64,000 nt of DNA. It comes from Anarhynchus alexandrinus (taxonomy: Eukaryota; Chordata; Aves; Charadriiformes; Charadriidae). The stretch is from NCBI GenBank assembly GCA_008711295.1, contig VUYV01000041.1, positions 5,493,790 through 5,557,789 on the forward strand, given 5' to 3'. The position numbers and the translations under genes are program-made. Positions within the stretch are counted from its first letter, which is position 1; the number at the start of each line of letters is the position of its first letter. The notes beneath the pieces are model-generated. The model did no database searches. It was given only the letters and a program-made list of their open reading frames with translations, and was not told the DNA's origin. Below are positions 39,809-49,335 of the stretch, piece by piece.

Positions 39809-39890
39809 ACCTGGCCGGGCGCCGGCCGTGGCTCCAGTCGGTGCGGGCGCTCACGCCGTGGGGAGTAGGGGGGGGGTTTAAAGCAGCAGC

Positions 39891-39899
39891 GGGGCGGGC
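39891..39899 (+). promoter_or_regulatory. GC box (Sp1-type site)
   Basis: GGGGCGGGC matches the Sp1/KLF consensus. It lies about 60 bp downstream of the predicted start, inside the leader. Similar GC-rich motifs (gggcgggcgg at 40098-40107) follow just inside intron 1. Occupancy is unknown. Confidence 0.45.
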
Positions 39900-39970
39900 A
39901 GAGCGGCGGCGGCGGGGGAGAAGCGGGGGCAAGGCAGAGGCAGCGCGGGGGCTCGCCGTGGGCAACCCCA

Positions 39971-40075
39971 ATGCGTGGACTATCCGCTGCTGCATTATGC
40001 TGGAGCTACGGTTCCGCTGAAGGGAGTTTTCGCACGGCCGGCTGGGCTGGACTGCAGCGCTGCCGTTCCTTATGA
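39971..40075 (+). CDS. Conserved upstream ORF 1 of KITLG, 34 codons, stop overlaps the KITLG start
   Basis: The first AUG of the predicted leader opens a 34-codon ORF beginning MRGLSAAA and ending LQRCRSL. Its TGA (40073-40075) overlaps the KITLG AUG (40072-40074) in the arrangement ATGA. The AUG context is weak (c at -3, c at +4), so many ribosomes should scan past it, while those that initiate would terminate exactly on the KITLG start. As I recall the human KITLG leader, an AUG at the same place opens a 37-codon frame with the same N-terminal MRGLSAAA, the same QRC.SL end and the same ATGA overlap. The length difference is three whole codons. Preserved frame, start and stop argue for selection. 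A role in translational control of KIT ligand is inference. The peptide has no recognisable domain. Confidence 0.65.
   Translation: MRGLSAAALCWSYGSAEGSFRTAGWAGLQRCRSL
39997..40020 (+). CDS. Conserved upstream ORF 2 of KITLG, 7 codons, nested in uORF1
   Basis: The sequence ATG CTG GAG CTA CGG TTC CGC TGA encodes MLELRFR. It lies inside uORF1 but in the same frame as KITLG, which it precedes by 51 nt, and its stop prevents any N-terminal extension of KITLG. The AUG has A at -3, a better context than uORF1 or KITLG itself. In the human leader as I recall it, the same AUG opens a 7-codon ORF beginning MLEL and ending in TAA at the same position. The length is therefore kept although the downstream codons and the stop codon type differ. 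A short uORF with 51 nt before the next AUG fits reinitiation models, but this is untested here. Confidence 0.6.
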   Translation: MLELRFR

Positions 40076-40086
40076 AGAAGGCACAA
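40072..40086 (+). CDS. KITLG: KITLG (stem cell factor / KIT ligand), exon 1 coding part, partial gene
   Basis: KITLG encodes the membrane-bound and shed cytokine that activates the KIT receptor tyrosine kinase. It is needed for melanocyte migration, germ cells and blood stem cells. Only the first five codons are here: ATG AAG AAG GCA CAA (MKKAQ; human MKKTQ). They are followed directly by the splice donor GTGAGT in phase 0. Identification rests on these codons, the donor at the expected place, and the closely matching 5' leader just upstream. The signal-peptide core, four-helix cytokine domain and transmembrane segment are in later exons beyond the window. The AUG context is poor (c at -3, a at +4), which together with two uORFs suggests translational restraint. 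The start is fixed because the upstream in-frame AUG at 39997 is closed by a stop at 40018. Confidence 0.93.
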
Positions 40087-40092
40087 GTGAGT
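40087..40092 (+). other. KITLG: Splice donor of KITLG exon 1
   Basis: CAA|GTGAGT matches the U1 consensus at +1 to +6. It leaves the reading frame in phase 0, consistent with exon 1 of KITLG ending after five codons. Confidence 0.88.
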
Positions 40093-40176
40093 GAGAGGGC
40101 GGGCGGCGGGGGCGAGGGGGCGGCCGGACCTTACCTGCATACCTGCCGGGCAGGGCTGGACCGCGGCGGGGAAGGT

Positions 40177-40177
40177 N
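40177..40177. other. Single ambiguous base (N)
   Basis: One N lies in GC-rich sequence 91 bp into intron 1. It is a base-calling uncertainty, not a gap, and does not affect any feature. Confidence 0.95.
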
Positions 40178-40210
40178 CAGGGATGGGAACTGCTGCCGTT
40201 GATGAGCGAT

Positions 40211-40260
40211 TTGGGGGAGCGGTGTGTGTGTGTGGTGGGGGGGGAGTTGAGGTGGGGGAG
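40211..40260 (+). repeat. G-rich and TG-repeat tract just inside intron 1
   Basis: A G5 run, a (TG)n stretch (about 40222-40234), a G8 run (40237-40244) and another G5 run (40254-40258) follow within 50 bp on the coding strand, about 125 nt after the donor. G runs near a donor can act as intronic splicing enhancers or form G-quadruplexes in the nascent RNA. Which applies here is unknown. Confidence 0.6.
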
Positions 40261-43200
40261 ACAAAAATTACCGCTCGGTCTCGCCCTCGGCGCCCGCAGC
40301 CCGTGGAAAAGTTGCAGCAAGCGGCCGGATCGGCGGCTGAGCCGTGGGAGATCTCAGAAGGCACTTGGGAAAATTGCCTTCATAAATCAGTCGCCTGCGT
40401 TACACTGACGAGCTGAGTGGGAAAAACATGAAATAATCGGTGGCAGCAGTGCCGTGGCCGCTCTGCTCAGTGGCTCCATTCAAGCCGCTCCGGCGTGCGG
40501 CGCCGGGTCGGTGTGGCCGGTAGCCCCCGGCATTCCGCCCCTCGCCCTCCCTCACCCCGCCGTGAAGAGCCGCTCTGTACCCTTGAGGGGGGGGTCCCGG
40601 GCATTATTTCTCCAAGCTCTGTAGAGATTTCAGTCGCTATGCTGGGCGGTTTTTTAAAAGGAAGGATGGGGACAGGCACGAGTGGAAAAATCATCTCCGT
40701 GACACGAAGCGGCTCTCTCTAAAAGAGAAAAAAGTTTAAGGCTTGACTTTCGCAAGGTGCCGGTACCCTCCATCCTGGCTGACCTCGGTGAGAGCCGGGG
40801 AGACCCGGTGCCGAGACTGAGCTCTTGGGGAGAACCGTGCACGGACACGCACACCGCTGGTCCTGCGCTGGGGGCTTTTGCCTTCCTTTCCCTCCGCTTC
40901 TTGGTTAGAAGCAAGATACTTCTTGCCTTCGTCTGTTTCTTGGCGATTGCTGGGTCGCCCGCGCACCAGTAGCCTGAAGACACTTCGGCATACAGTCATT
41001 GGAAGAGGCGTAAAATACGTTTTGGGGAAAAGAAAAAAAAAAAAAAAGAAAGACCTTACTGAAGTCTTTTGGGCAGTTAAATAGTTTTGCAGGAGATGAC
41101 AGGAATTAGAAATACTCGCCCTCTGAAATATTTAAATCTCAGCTGGCCAAAGCACTGGAGATTGTACCCCCACTTAAGGAGTTATAACTTGGAGACTTAA
41201 TTTTAGTGATGCTGAAGTGCGGTGAGGTATTGTGTTAAATGATCAGTTCTGAATTCTAACAGTGTGTATCCATTGCTGTTATTCCCTTTAAATGACTAAA
41301 GATGCCTTGCACCTCAAAGCTGTTGTTTCAGACCCTATATATAAGCTTGGTCAAATATGCTGAATAGATTATTAGTTGTGAAGTGTCTCTTAAAGTGTAA
41401 GAGTCATATTTATGTGTGCTTAGTTATATGCATTCATTTGATATCGGAGTGGATAGCAGTAAGTCACAAGATGTTATCCTAGCCCATGGAAGCATACATG
41501 GGGTTTGCTCAGAGAAGAAAAAACTGTTCAGCGAGCCAATGAGGATTTATTAGTGCAAGCGGTCAAGCATTTTATTTCATACGAGCTGTAAACTTCTAAA
41601 ACCAACAGAGCACTTTTGCGAATTCAGAGCAAAGCAGGAATAATCCCTCTCTCCCAATAAACTGGGAAAGACAGGCAGTCCTGGCATTCAGGACCATATG
41701 GCTTGACTCAGGGGCTCACGAGCTGTAGCCTGTGGAACAGCTTCTTGTCATGGTGGTGAAGCATCTGTCAGCCTTCAAGCAGTTATGCTTCCTGCTTTTT
41801 TGGAGACAGTGACAGACTCCTAGCTGTCCAAAGGATTGTTTCCTTCATTTTAAGGATTAGCAAACAAATGTGATACCAAACCATTAATCATTCCGAGGGG
41901 ATCAGAGCAGGAGATACTTCGAGAAAGACTTTCCACTGAAACCGTGAAGACTTGTGTGCAAAGAGAGAGCAAGGGAAGTGGATACAAGAAGGACGACTTA
42001 AGCACATTGGAGCACTTGGCACATTAAAGAAAATTTTAATCTTTGTGCTCTCCTGTGGCTACTTTTGCCGTTGTCTAGCCTGGTAAGTGGTGTAGTGAAA
42101 AGAACAGGATTGGGAAGCCAGGAGAGAAGTTAAGATTTCTTATAATAAAATATTCTGGACTAGACATAGTACAGAAAGTGAGAACCACTACATCACTGAG
42201 CCTTGAAAACACTTAGGAATACCTGGATAGGGCTTAAAATAAATCAGGGATTTTGATGTTTGAGGTAACGTTACAGAGGGATAATATATAACTAGTGCAG
42301 CTGAAGGAGTAGCTGAGTCATACGTCAGTGCAACGAAAGTGCTGAAAGAGAAGAGTCGTGCAGAACGCTAGACTTGCAGCGAGCAGGTTGGTCAGTTTGT
42401 TTAAATCAGTCTTAACCAGAGAAACCACAGGAACTGCAGAAGCATGCTCCCCGACCCTGCCAGTCCTAGAAGGATTGTTTCTGCAACTATACAGTTTCAT
42501 AAATATATAACCCCTCGTTTTAAACATACCAGCACCTCCTGGATATATTTTTTTTAAGTAATAATGCCTTTAAAAACGTGATTAAACATTTAGGGTCCAG
42601 TCATACAAATCCTTTTTCAATGGGACTATTTCCATGAATTAATCTTATTGAAGGATTACTTGTATGAGAGGATTTGCAGGCTTATGTACTTAGTAATTAA
42701 AACTGTTATCAGAAGTGAGTTTATGTCATTTTGCATGCTAATATTACAAGAAATAAAATGTCACTGATGTCAGCACAGCCTTTTACATTTTGAATAAAAC
42801 CGGGTGAGTGGTGCGAGTGTGATACAATCTTGCAAAAACATGCAGCAGATTTCTGATTTGCTTGTTCTTTGTTTGATTTGGACAATCTAAATAGGATTAA
42901 GTTACTGAGAAATATGCTGCAAGGAGGGGTCACCCATGGGGCTAGTTCGGAAGGCTGTTGGTGTTAAGGTATCACAGCTACTTGGTTCAGACACCTGATC
43001 TTCAGCTGTGGGTTAGGTGCACAACCTCTTAGAAACCTCAGTATTAGAAGGATCTTAGATCTGAGCTCGGCTTTTTACCTCTGAATGTGTACGTTATTGC
43101 TGGTAGTTAAATGACCTTCTTAGGTTGTCCTGTCCGTAGTACGTTTGTGTCACTGAAGCGGGAGCCTCTGTAGAAATTATTATGGAACGGTGCTTGGAAA

Positions 43201-43539
43201 AGGAATTAGTACACAACTTTCCCACTCCGCTCTCATATGAGCAGGCTAAATCAGAAGCGCAAAGCAGGTATCTGATACATTGGTGCGAGCATGCGGAGTC
43301 ATTATTTTAGGGGAAACAGTGAGCTCTGATCTCCCATCTTTCTTGCTCCTTCTGCAAAAAAAATGAACACTGGGCACTGGAAGATGTTTGGAGCTCACGG
43401 TAGGTGTAGATCTGCTGCTCATCAGATAGAAAAAGAGAACTTGCTGGAGCCAGAAAGATGTTGTGCTGTTCGCAGTGAGTAAAGGACTAAGGTCTCTTTC
43501 TCTTCTCCCCTGGTTTTGACTCTGCTTAGGGGAGGCCGG

Positions 43540-44385
43540 TTTGCGAGTAGCGCAGCTGGAAAGAACATCCTGGAATAACGTGTCGTATGGAGAATAAACA
43601 GCAGATGACCTGGAAGACTCTAGGGTGGGGGAGTGTTTTGTAACGCGTGTTTAGTGATCTTTTTATTATTTTTTTTTTTTCCATTCGCCTGCTTGTATCG
43701 TGCGCCTGTAAGTTTTTAATCTCCGTGAACTATGCGGCACTTGGCTTTGTAGTTTAAACTGAGGCCGCCAACCCAGTCTGCTTCTGACCCAGTTCTGCCG
43801 TCGCGCTCAAATCCAGTTTCTCCTTTTGTGCGCGGCATGTCAGTCGTTCAGGTACCGTTCCGCAAGCTGACAGTGCCATTCTCCAAGTTTTGTTATGTGA
43901 CTTAATGGTATGCTGGCGCATGTAATCGCCATATTGTACGAAAGTTAAGAGTTGGCAAGATGCAGCCCTTGGCTTCGGGTGGGCAATGCTCAGTATGCAG
44001 TATGTAAACACAACACCCATTTATTTGAAGCAAGGCAGGAAAAATCTCCCTACGCAATTCCATTTGAGTGGTGTGGGAGCTGACAGATGAAAACGAAAGT
44101 GTTTGTTCTCGCCCTGGTCTTTGCTATGCCAAACCTGAGGTTAGTCAGGCTTTTAAACACACTGCAAATCCGCTCGTTTTTTGTTTGTTTTGGTTTTTTC
44201 CCCTCCGGACACTTGTGGAAAAAGGAGATGGACGAATGTAAGGTGAGTGGAGAGGGGTAGCGCTTCTCTTTATTTTTGTTGATTGGCCCATGTTTGCATT
44301 GCGTACTGAGTCATATGTAAACCTGCAAAACCGACGTTCATAAATGTTAGCGATGCTGAAATAACTGACTGCGGGGAGCACGTAA
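43540..44385. promoter_or_regulatory. CpG-retaining block in KITLG intron 1
   Basis: By eye count there are about 25 CpGs between 43541 and 43980 and about 14 more up to 44385, although GC content is only near one half. Most of the surrounding intron has very few. This CpG frequency is close to what base composition predicts, which means the block has escaped methylation-driven loss. That is typical of active regulatory DNA. It lies 3.5-4.3 kb downstream of exon 1. There is no ORF or splice-site pair supporting an exon, so an intronic enhancer is the favoured reading. Confidence 0.4.
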
Positions 44386-44948
44386 AACATTGATTTCTTT
44401 GCTGGATGGTTTTAGTTATTGACAAATGTAAGTAGTGTCAGACATTTATTAGTATGAGAATGGAAATTGAAAATATGCTACAGTTACAAACAGAGAAAAC
44501 AAAAACAGTGTTAAGTATTTTATTTGGTTAAAGCTGGTAGTGTGCATAGTGTCTGAGGTCAATGAGAGTAGATACGCTAATGAAGGCATTATTTCTACTG
44601 TATGTCTAAATAAAAGCCAGTTTAGGAGTTCAGATTAATGAACACTTTGGATCACAATAACGTAGGAAATAAATTATCCTCTAATTTCCTATTGTTATCT
44701 AATAACCACTGGGTGAATGATTGGTTGTTGTTCCTATTTAAATAACGTTTAAATTATACAATGTAGATGGATGCGATAACCATTTCAAATCTGATTAGGA
44801 ATTTTCTGCTTTATACATGCTTTTGCATTATCATTGCTGCATGGAGCAGACTCAAGTTTAGGTGCGAGGCGAAAAGAGCATCAGGTCTAAGATGTCACTG
44901 CAGGTGTTGCCTGAAGGAGGCCCTTGTGGTACTCACTGCTTTGCAGCC

Positions 44949-44965
44949 GTGCAAAAGTTTTGCAC
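44949..44965. repeat. Perfect 8-bp inverted repeat around a single G
   Basis: GTGCAAAA-G-TTTTGCAC is an exact dyad. Each half resembles part of a C/EBP-type half-site (TTGCAC). It lies just upstream of a good splice-donor-like sequence (gtaagt at 44981). Chance occurrence is possible. Confidence 0.8.
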
Positions 44966-47900
44966 AGTTTTGCAAACTGGGTAAGTCCTGAGCCTCCACC
45001 TGTTCCATCACCACTTGAACCAACGCTAGAAGTGAGACCAGGTGGTGCAGGCCTGGGGGGGCTGAGTGCAGGCTCCCCCTTGCAGGGCCAACAGCGCTCG
45101 TTGACAGTGGTCGGGGCTCCTGGAAGGCTCTCTCAAGCAGATCTGCTGTAGACCCACCTTTCAGATATCTGCTAGCCCCAAACCTTCACTGCTGTTAAAG
45201 AGCACTTGTAAGCATGCAGGGACTAGAGGATTTGGTTATTTTTCCTTTTCTTCATTTTTGCTGCAAAACCTACTGGATGGAGAAGATGAGGTTCAGGAAT
45301 GACCCTCAAGGTTGTATTTAGCCCAACCCTCAAGAGCTACCTCTTCTCCCCTCTGTGATTTGGCGCCTGTTTGTAACAGCTATTCGCATGGTATTTCGTA
45401 ATGTTCCAGTGAAAAGTTTCTAGGAGTCAGGCTGGGTGTATTGGTACTCCTCCATCTTCACTGGCTTCTCACTGATTTAGGGTGGCAGAGCTGGGATGTC
45501 AGAGAGGGGCGGGTGCTGGCAGCCTTGGGGCTGGGGCAGGGGTGGGTTCCACACTTCAGCTCAAACCGACGTTCTGCAAAGTCTGCAGGTTTAAGCTGGG
45601 CTGTCACAAGGGAACGAGTGTATGGTCTACAGAGAGTACCTCTGGGTTTGCGGACAACCTTGATTCAATCCAGACAGAAAAAGGCTAATCCAGAAAAATT
45701 TACCTGAGCATTCTCACTGGAGTGAGAGAGGCACAGGTTCACATCTATTCTTGGTTAGGAACTTAGGTCTCCAAGAAGGGTCTAACCATCCAGTCTGTCT
45801 TGTTGAAGCTGTTTTACTTTGTATAAGTTATTATGCATTATGCCAGAGGGAAGAAAAGAAAAAAAAAAAATCAAGTCCAGACTCTGAATCTGAAGTATAA
45901 CTTCAGTGTTGCTCCAAATCTGAACTGGGTCTACGCAGATTAAAATTTTTAACGCCCTTCAGTTAAGTCATATTTTAAGCCCAAATTAACTGAGCTGCTA
46001 GGTTTATTTGTTCAATCTTGAGGGTGGCTGACACATGAACTAGGAATGTAGGGGGGACTGTATTTCAGGCCACAAGTCCAAATTCACAGATTGTGAATCA
46101 TGGCAACCTCTGAACCTCCATTCAGAAAGATTTAGGCGTCTGCAAATCGGAGTCTGAAAACACCAGTCTGCCAGTCCTATCTGTTCCTGTAGCTTGGTAT
46201 TTCCAAGCATGGCCATCCCATGTGACTGAACCTGGCTTCAATGCAATCACATTAACTGTCTAAAGACAATAAACCCTCATTCAGTGTCTTATTTGCCTGG
46301 TCTTCTGCCTTTCGTTTGTTCTGCTGCCATGAGCTCCAGGGACATCGGTTCACTGACAGTTAAGGCCAAGGATAAGTGTAGTCCAGTTCTCTCTACCGTG
46401 TCTTCTTTAGAAGTACCTTAAGAAGTTTTCAGAAGCACCCTAAATATAGCTTTAGGAATACATTATGTATATGCAGTCTATGCAGTATCATAGCGCCTAC
46501 ATTCTGCATTTGCTTTGGCTGGAATCTCTCTTCTTGATGTTAGCAGCATCACTTGTACTGATAGACTTCCAGTGTTTTTCCTCCTAAATGAACGACACTT
46601 TTGTTTTTTTCCTTTCAAGTAATCAAAGTTGGGAAGAAATCCAGATATCTCACCCAATTGAATCAGTGACCACATGCATACAGAGGAACAGGCACCGTGC
46701 AAAACCAGCTGTTCATATCCAGTATTCTTTATTTGGATGCCAGCCTCTGTTTGTGCAGAATCTTGCATGCAGTCAAGGTCCTAAGCGTGGTGCCGCAAGC
46801 CTTCTGCCCAAGAGATTTGAAAATCTGTATGTAACATGGGCACAGCTGAGCCCTGGGTATGTCCAGTTTCAGCCTAGAATAACACTTGTACAGCAGTACC
46901 TGCCAAGGGTGTGTATTTCCTTTACAACAGAGATATAATCTGTGTGTGAATTCATACCATGCTTTATCATGAAAGAAGTAAGGCAGAGCACAGTACAACA
47001 GAACCTCCTCAGAATAAAGGTTTGGCTGAGTCCTGTACAGGATAATCTTAAACCCTTCTTGTCAACTGAATCTATAGCTTTTTCTTTGTGCATACTTTTT
47101 CTTTATTGTGGAATTCAGAATTCAGTGACAGGTAAAGTTAATTCCTCATCTTTTGATGAAGAACTTAAGAATGCTCATTTATTTTTTTGAAGGAGTTTTA
47201 TGATGAGACGTGATAGGTATATACATTTTATTTTAATTTGGGAGTGTAAGGAAAAATAAAATTTTCCTTGCTGCCTTGTGCTTGCTTGGTAGCAGCAGAC
47301 CAATATACGTCTTCTGTTTTTGTTTGCAGTATGATACATCATTGCTGGATGGATTCTTCAATCTGTTTAGTAACATACGACCTCTAATTACTTTTGGAAA
47401 AAAGTTATTCTGGCAATATAAGTCAGACTGTAAAACTAAGTCGTTGTGCATGTCCTGGCAATCTATTTCCGTTTAGAACAGAAAATGAACTCTGCAAATC
47501 ATACAGCAACTCTTTTTTGTAAGAGCTGCTCCTGGACAAAAGAATGAACTTAATGATATCTACAGCACATACTGAAAACTCGGAGCAATACGCTGATGTA
47601 CAAGGTTCATTGCTTTTATCAAAGTGTAAATGTGGAGGTTTTAAAGTGTGTAGGGAAGGTTCTTCCTCCATTTCATGTTGATCCCCCAAATTCCTCTCTG
47701 TTTATGGAGATTTCATAATTGTATAAAATGGGAGTAGGATGTCAAGGTGCTGACTTTTGTGGTCTAACTGAAGTAATGGACTGAAGTAAGGCAGTAAGAG
47801 TCAGGCATGGTATATTTAAATTAATAATATGCTGCATATATGCAAAATAATTCACTAAATGAAAAGAAGTGCTGAGAAATTCAGCAAGGTTGAAATTTAA

Positions 47901-48879
47901 ACATGCTAATGGTTTATTGTAAAGAAGTCCTAAGTTCCAGCCCTCTAATTTCCAGCCTCCATTTGCTCATTATTAAGCGAACTCAGCAAAATCTGTCTTT
48001 TACGTTAAATGGCAAGCAGACAATATCATGCATTATGTCTTTACACTGATATAGATCTGAATGTCAGTTCTTCTCGAGATTTGTTTTTCTTTTACTACTT
48101 TGAAGCATGCAGGAATAGGAACGTTAGTCAGCCAAATACGTTTAGGAAGCTTGTATAACACTACTTGGCACTCTCTTTCGCTTGGATTAAAAAATATGTT
48201 CCTCAATAAACAGAGCTTTTAGGTGGTTATTTTAAAATAAAAAAGAGGGGGAAAAAATCTATCTCCAAAATTTGTAATTACTGTCTTTTTCAAACTACTG
48301 TGGTTCTGCAACGCATGGATTGCATATATATTCTAATAGCAGAAACTATCAGCGCAGCGTTTGACACCAGTTTAAATGGTTCTGATGGGTATTGCGTTCT
48401 TTATTTTCAAGGAAATACGAACCTTATTTATAAACCGTAAGTTTAAATACTGTCACTGAAGCTGCTTTGATCTTCTGTATTATAATCCCTGGCAAAGAAT
48501 GTGCCCTAGATTTGCCATGCATTCTCTAAATCCGTGTCCTTTAAAAATTCTGGCCATAATCATAGTCTGTTCCAAACTGTTTTGATAAATTTCTTCAGTA
48601 TTTGTTCCCTTAATAGTGTAAAGCTGGGCAGTGAAATCCCTCTTTTCAGGCTATTAAATCCAGTGAAAATCTTGCTATTTTTTAAAATTAGACTTCAGTC
48701 CCAAGCAGGGTGGTGTTTGTAATCCCCCATCAATTTTCTTCTGCCACAGACGCAGGAATATTTTGTTCCCCCCCTATGTCTGTGACCAAAATTTCTGGAT
48801 CTTTCTTTTTTTCTGTCATCGCATCTCAAGCCCACATCTAAAAATGATTGTTCGTCCTATAAGTTTCTTTCTCCTCTCC

Positions 48880-49335
48880 CTATTCAGATAGAAAACTAAC
48901 AGTGTAACCTTCATTTTTTTTGTGCACCTTTCCTGGCCTCTGCTGTGCTTGAGTCAGCATCCTCACCTCTGACAATAAAACTTCAGCATTTCTGGCATCC
49001 AAAATACTGAAGGTGTCTCTGTCACCATGCTGTTTCCTTCCACAGAATCTGAGCTTCATCTCTGTTGAATGTTTTCTACAATTTCTGTAGTAGTCTGTCC
49101 AGCAGCCATTTTCACTTCCCACAATCTTTTCGAGGCCCACTTCAAATATTAATCCTCTGAGTAGTCTGTTCTTACTGTATTTCATCTTGTCTGTAAAAAG
49201 TAAGCATCTCGGGATTAGAGTGAATCCACTGTTCTGTGGAATATGTTGTTTATTTAGATGATGACACTCGTAAGCTATTGGTACAGTTATGAAGAGCCCT
49301 CTGAAATATTGCTCTGCCATTTCTAGAAGTGACAA
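48880..49335 (-). other. Longest non-repeat ORF in intron 1 (151 codons), unrecognised
   Basis: This open frame lies on the strand opposite KITLG. It has no recognisable domain, signal peptide or membrane segment, and its composition is mixed and charged towards the C-terminus. About one ORF of this length is expected by chance in 64 kb of six-frame AT-rich DNA. I see no promoter, splice or polyadenylation arrangement to support transcription. I record it only because of its length; most likely it is not a gene. Confidence 0.1.

Larger units (their letters stand above)
39832..40071 (+). other. KITLG: Predicted KITLG 5' leader (untranslated region of exon 1)
   Basis: The start is inferred from the TATA box, and the end is the base before the KITLG AUG. 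The distal half is purine/GC-rich with a G9 run (39868-39876) and a GC box (39891-39899), and it contains no AUG. The proximal half, from about 39961, closely matches the human KITLG leader as I recall it: cccaatgcgtggactatc, then tatgctggagct, then gcagcgctgcc, then ccttatgaagaag. That match identifies the gene. Two upstream ORFs lie in this block. The G-rich distal part could form secondary structure that slows scanning ribosomes. Confidence 0.75.
39270..40980. promoter_or_regulatory. KITLG: CpG island at the KITLG promoter and exon 1
   Basis: Dense CpG dinucleotides begin at about 39270, peak between 39350 and 40560 and thin out by about 40980. This is the only strong CpG island in the window. 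It covers the TATA box, the whole predicted exon 1 and the first part of intron 1, as expected for a developmentally regulated vertebrate promoter. Part of the upstream side is unknown because of the N gap at 39610-39716. Several ORFs spanning the island on both strands are products of low stop-codon density and of Ns being read through, and do not represent genes. Confidence 0.88.

Noticed and set aside
39255..40020. Long overlapping ORFs (up to 246 codons) across the CpG island on both strands
   Set aside because: They read through the 107-base N gap as unknown residues and lie in very GC-rich DNA where stop codons are rare. Translations are proline/arginine/alanine-rich with no family resemblance.
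48880..49335. 151-codon ORF on the - strand as a possible novel gene nested in KITLG intron 1
   Set aside because: No domain, promoter or splice support. About one ORF of this length is expected by chance in six frames of 64 kb at this base composition.
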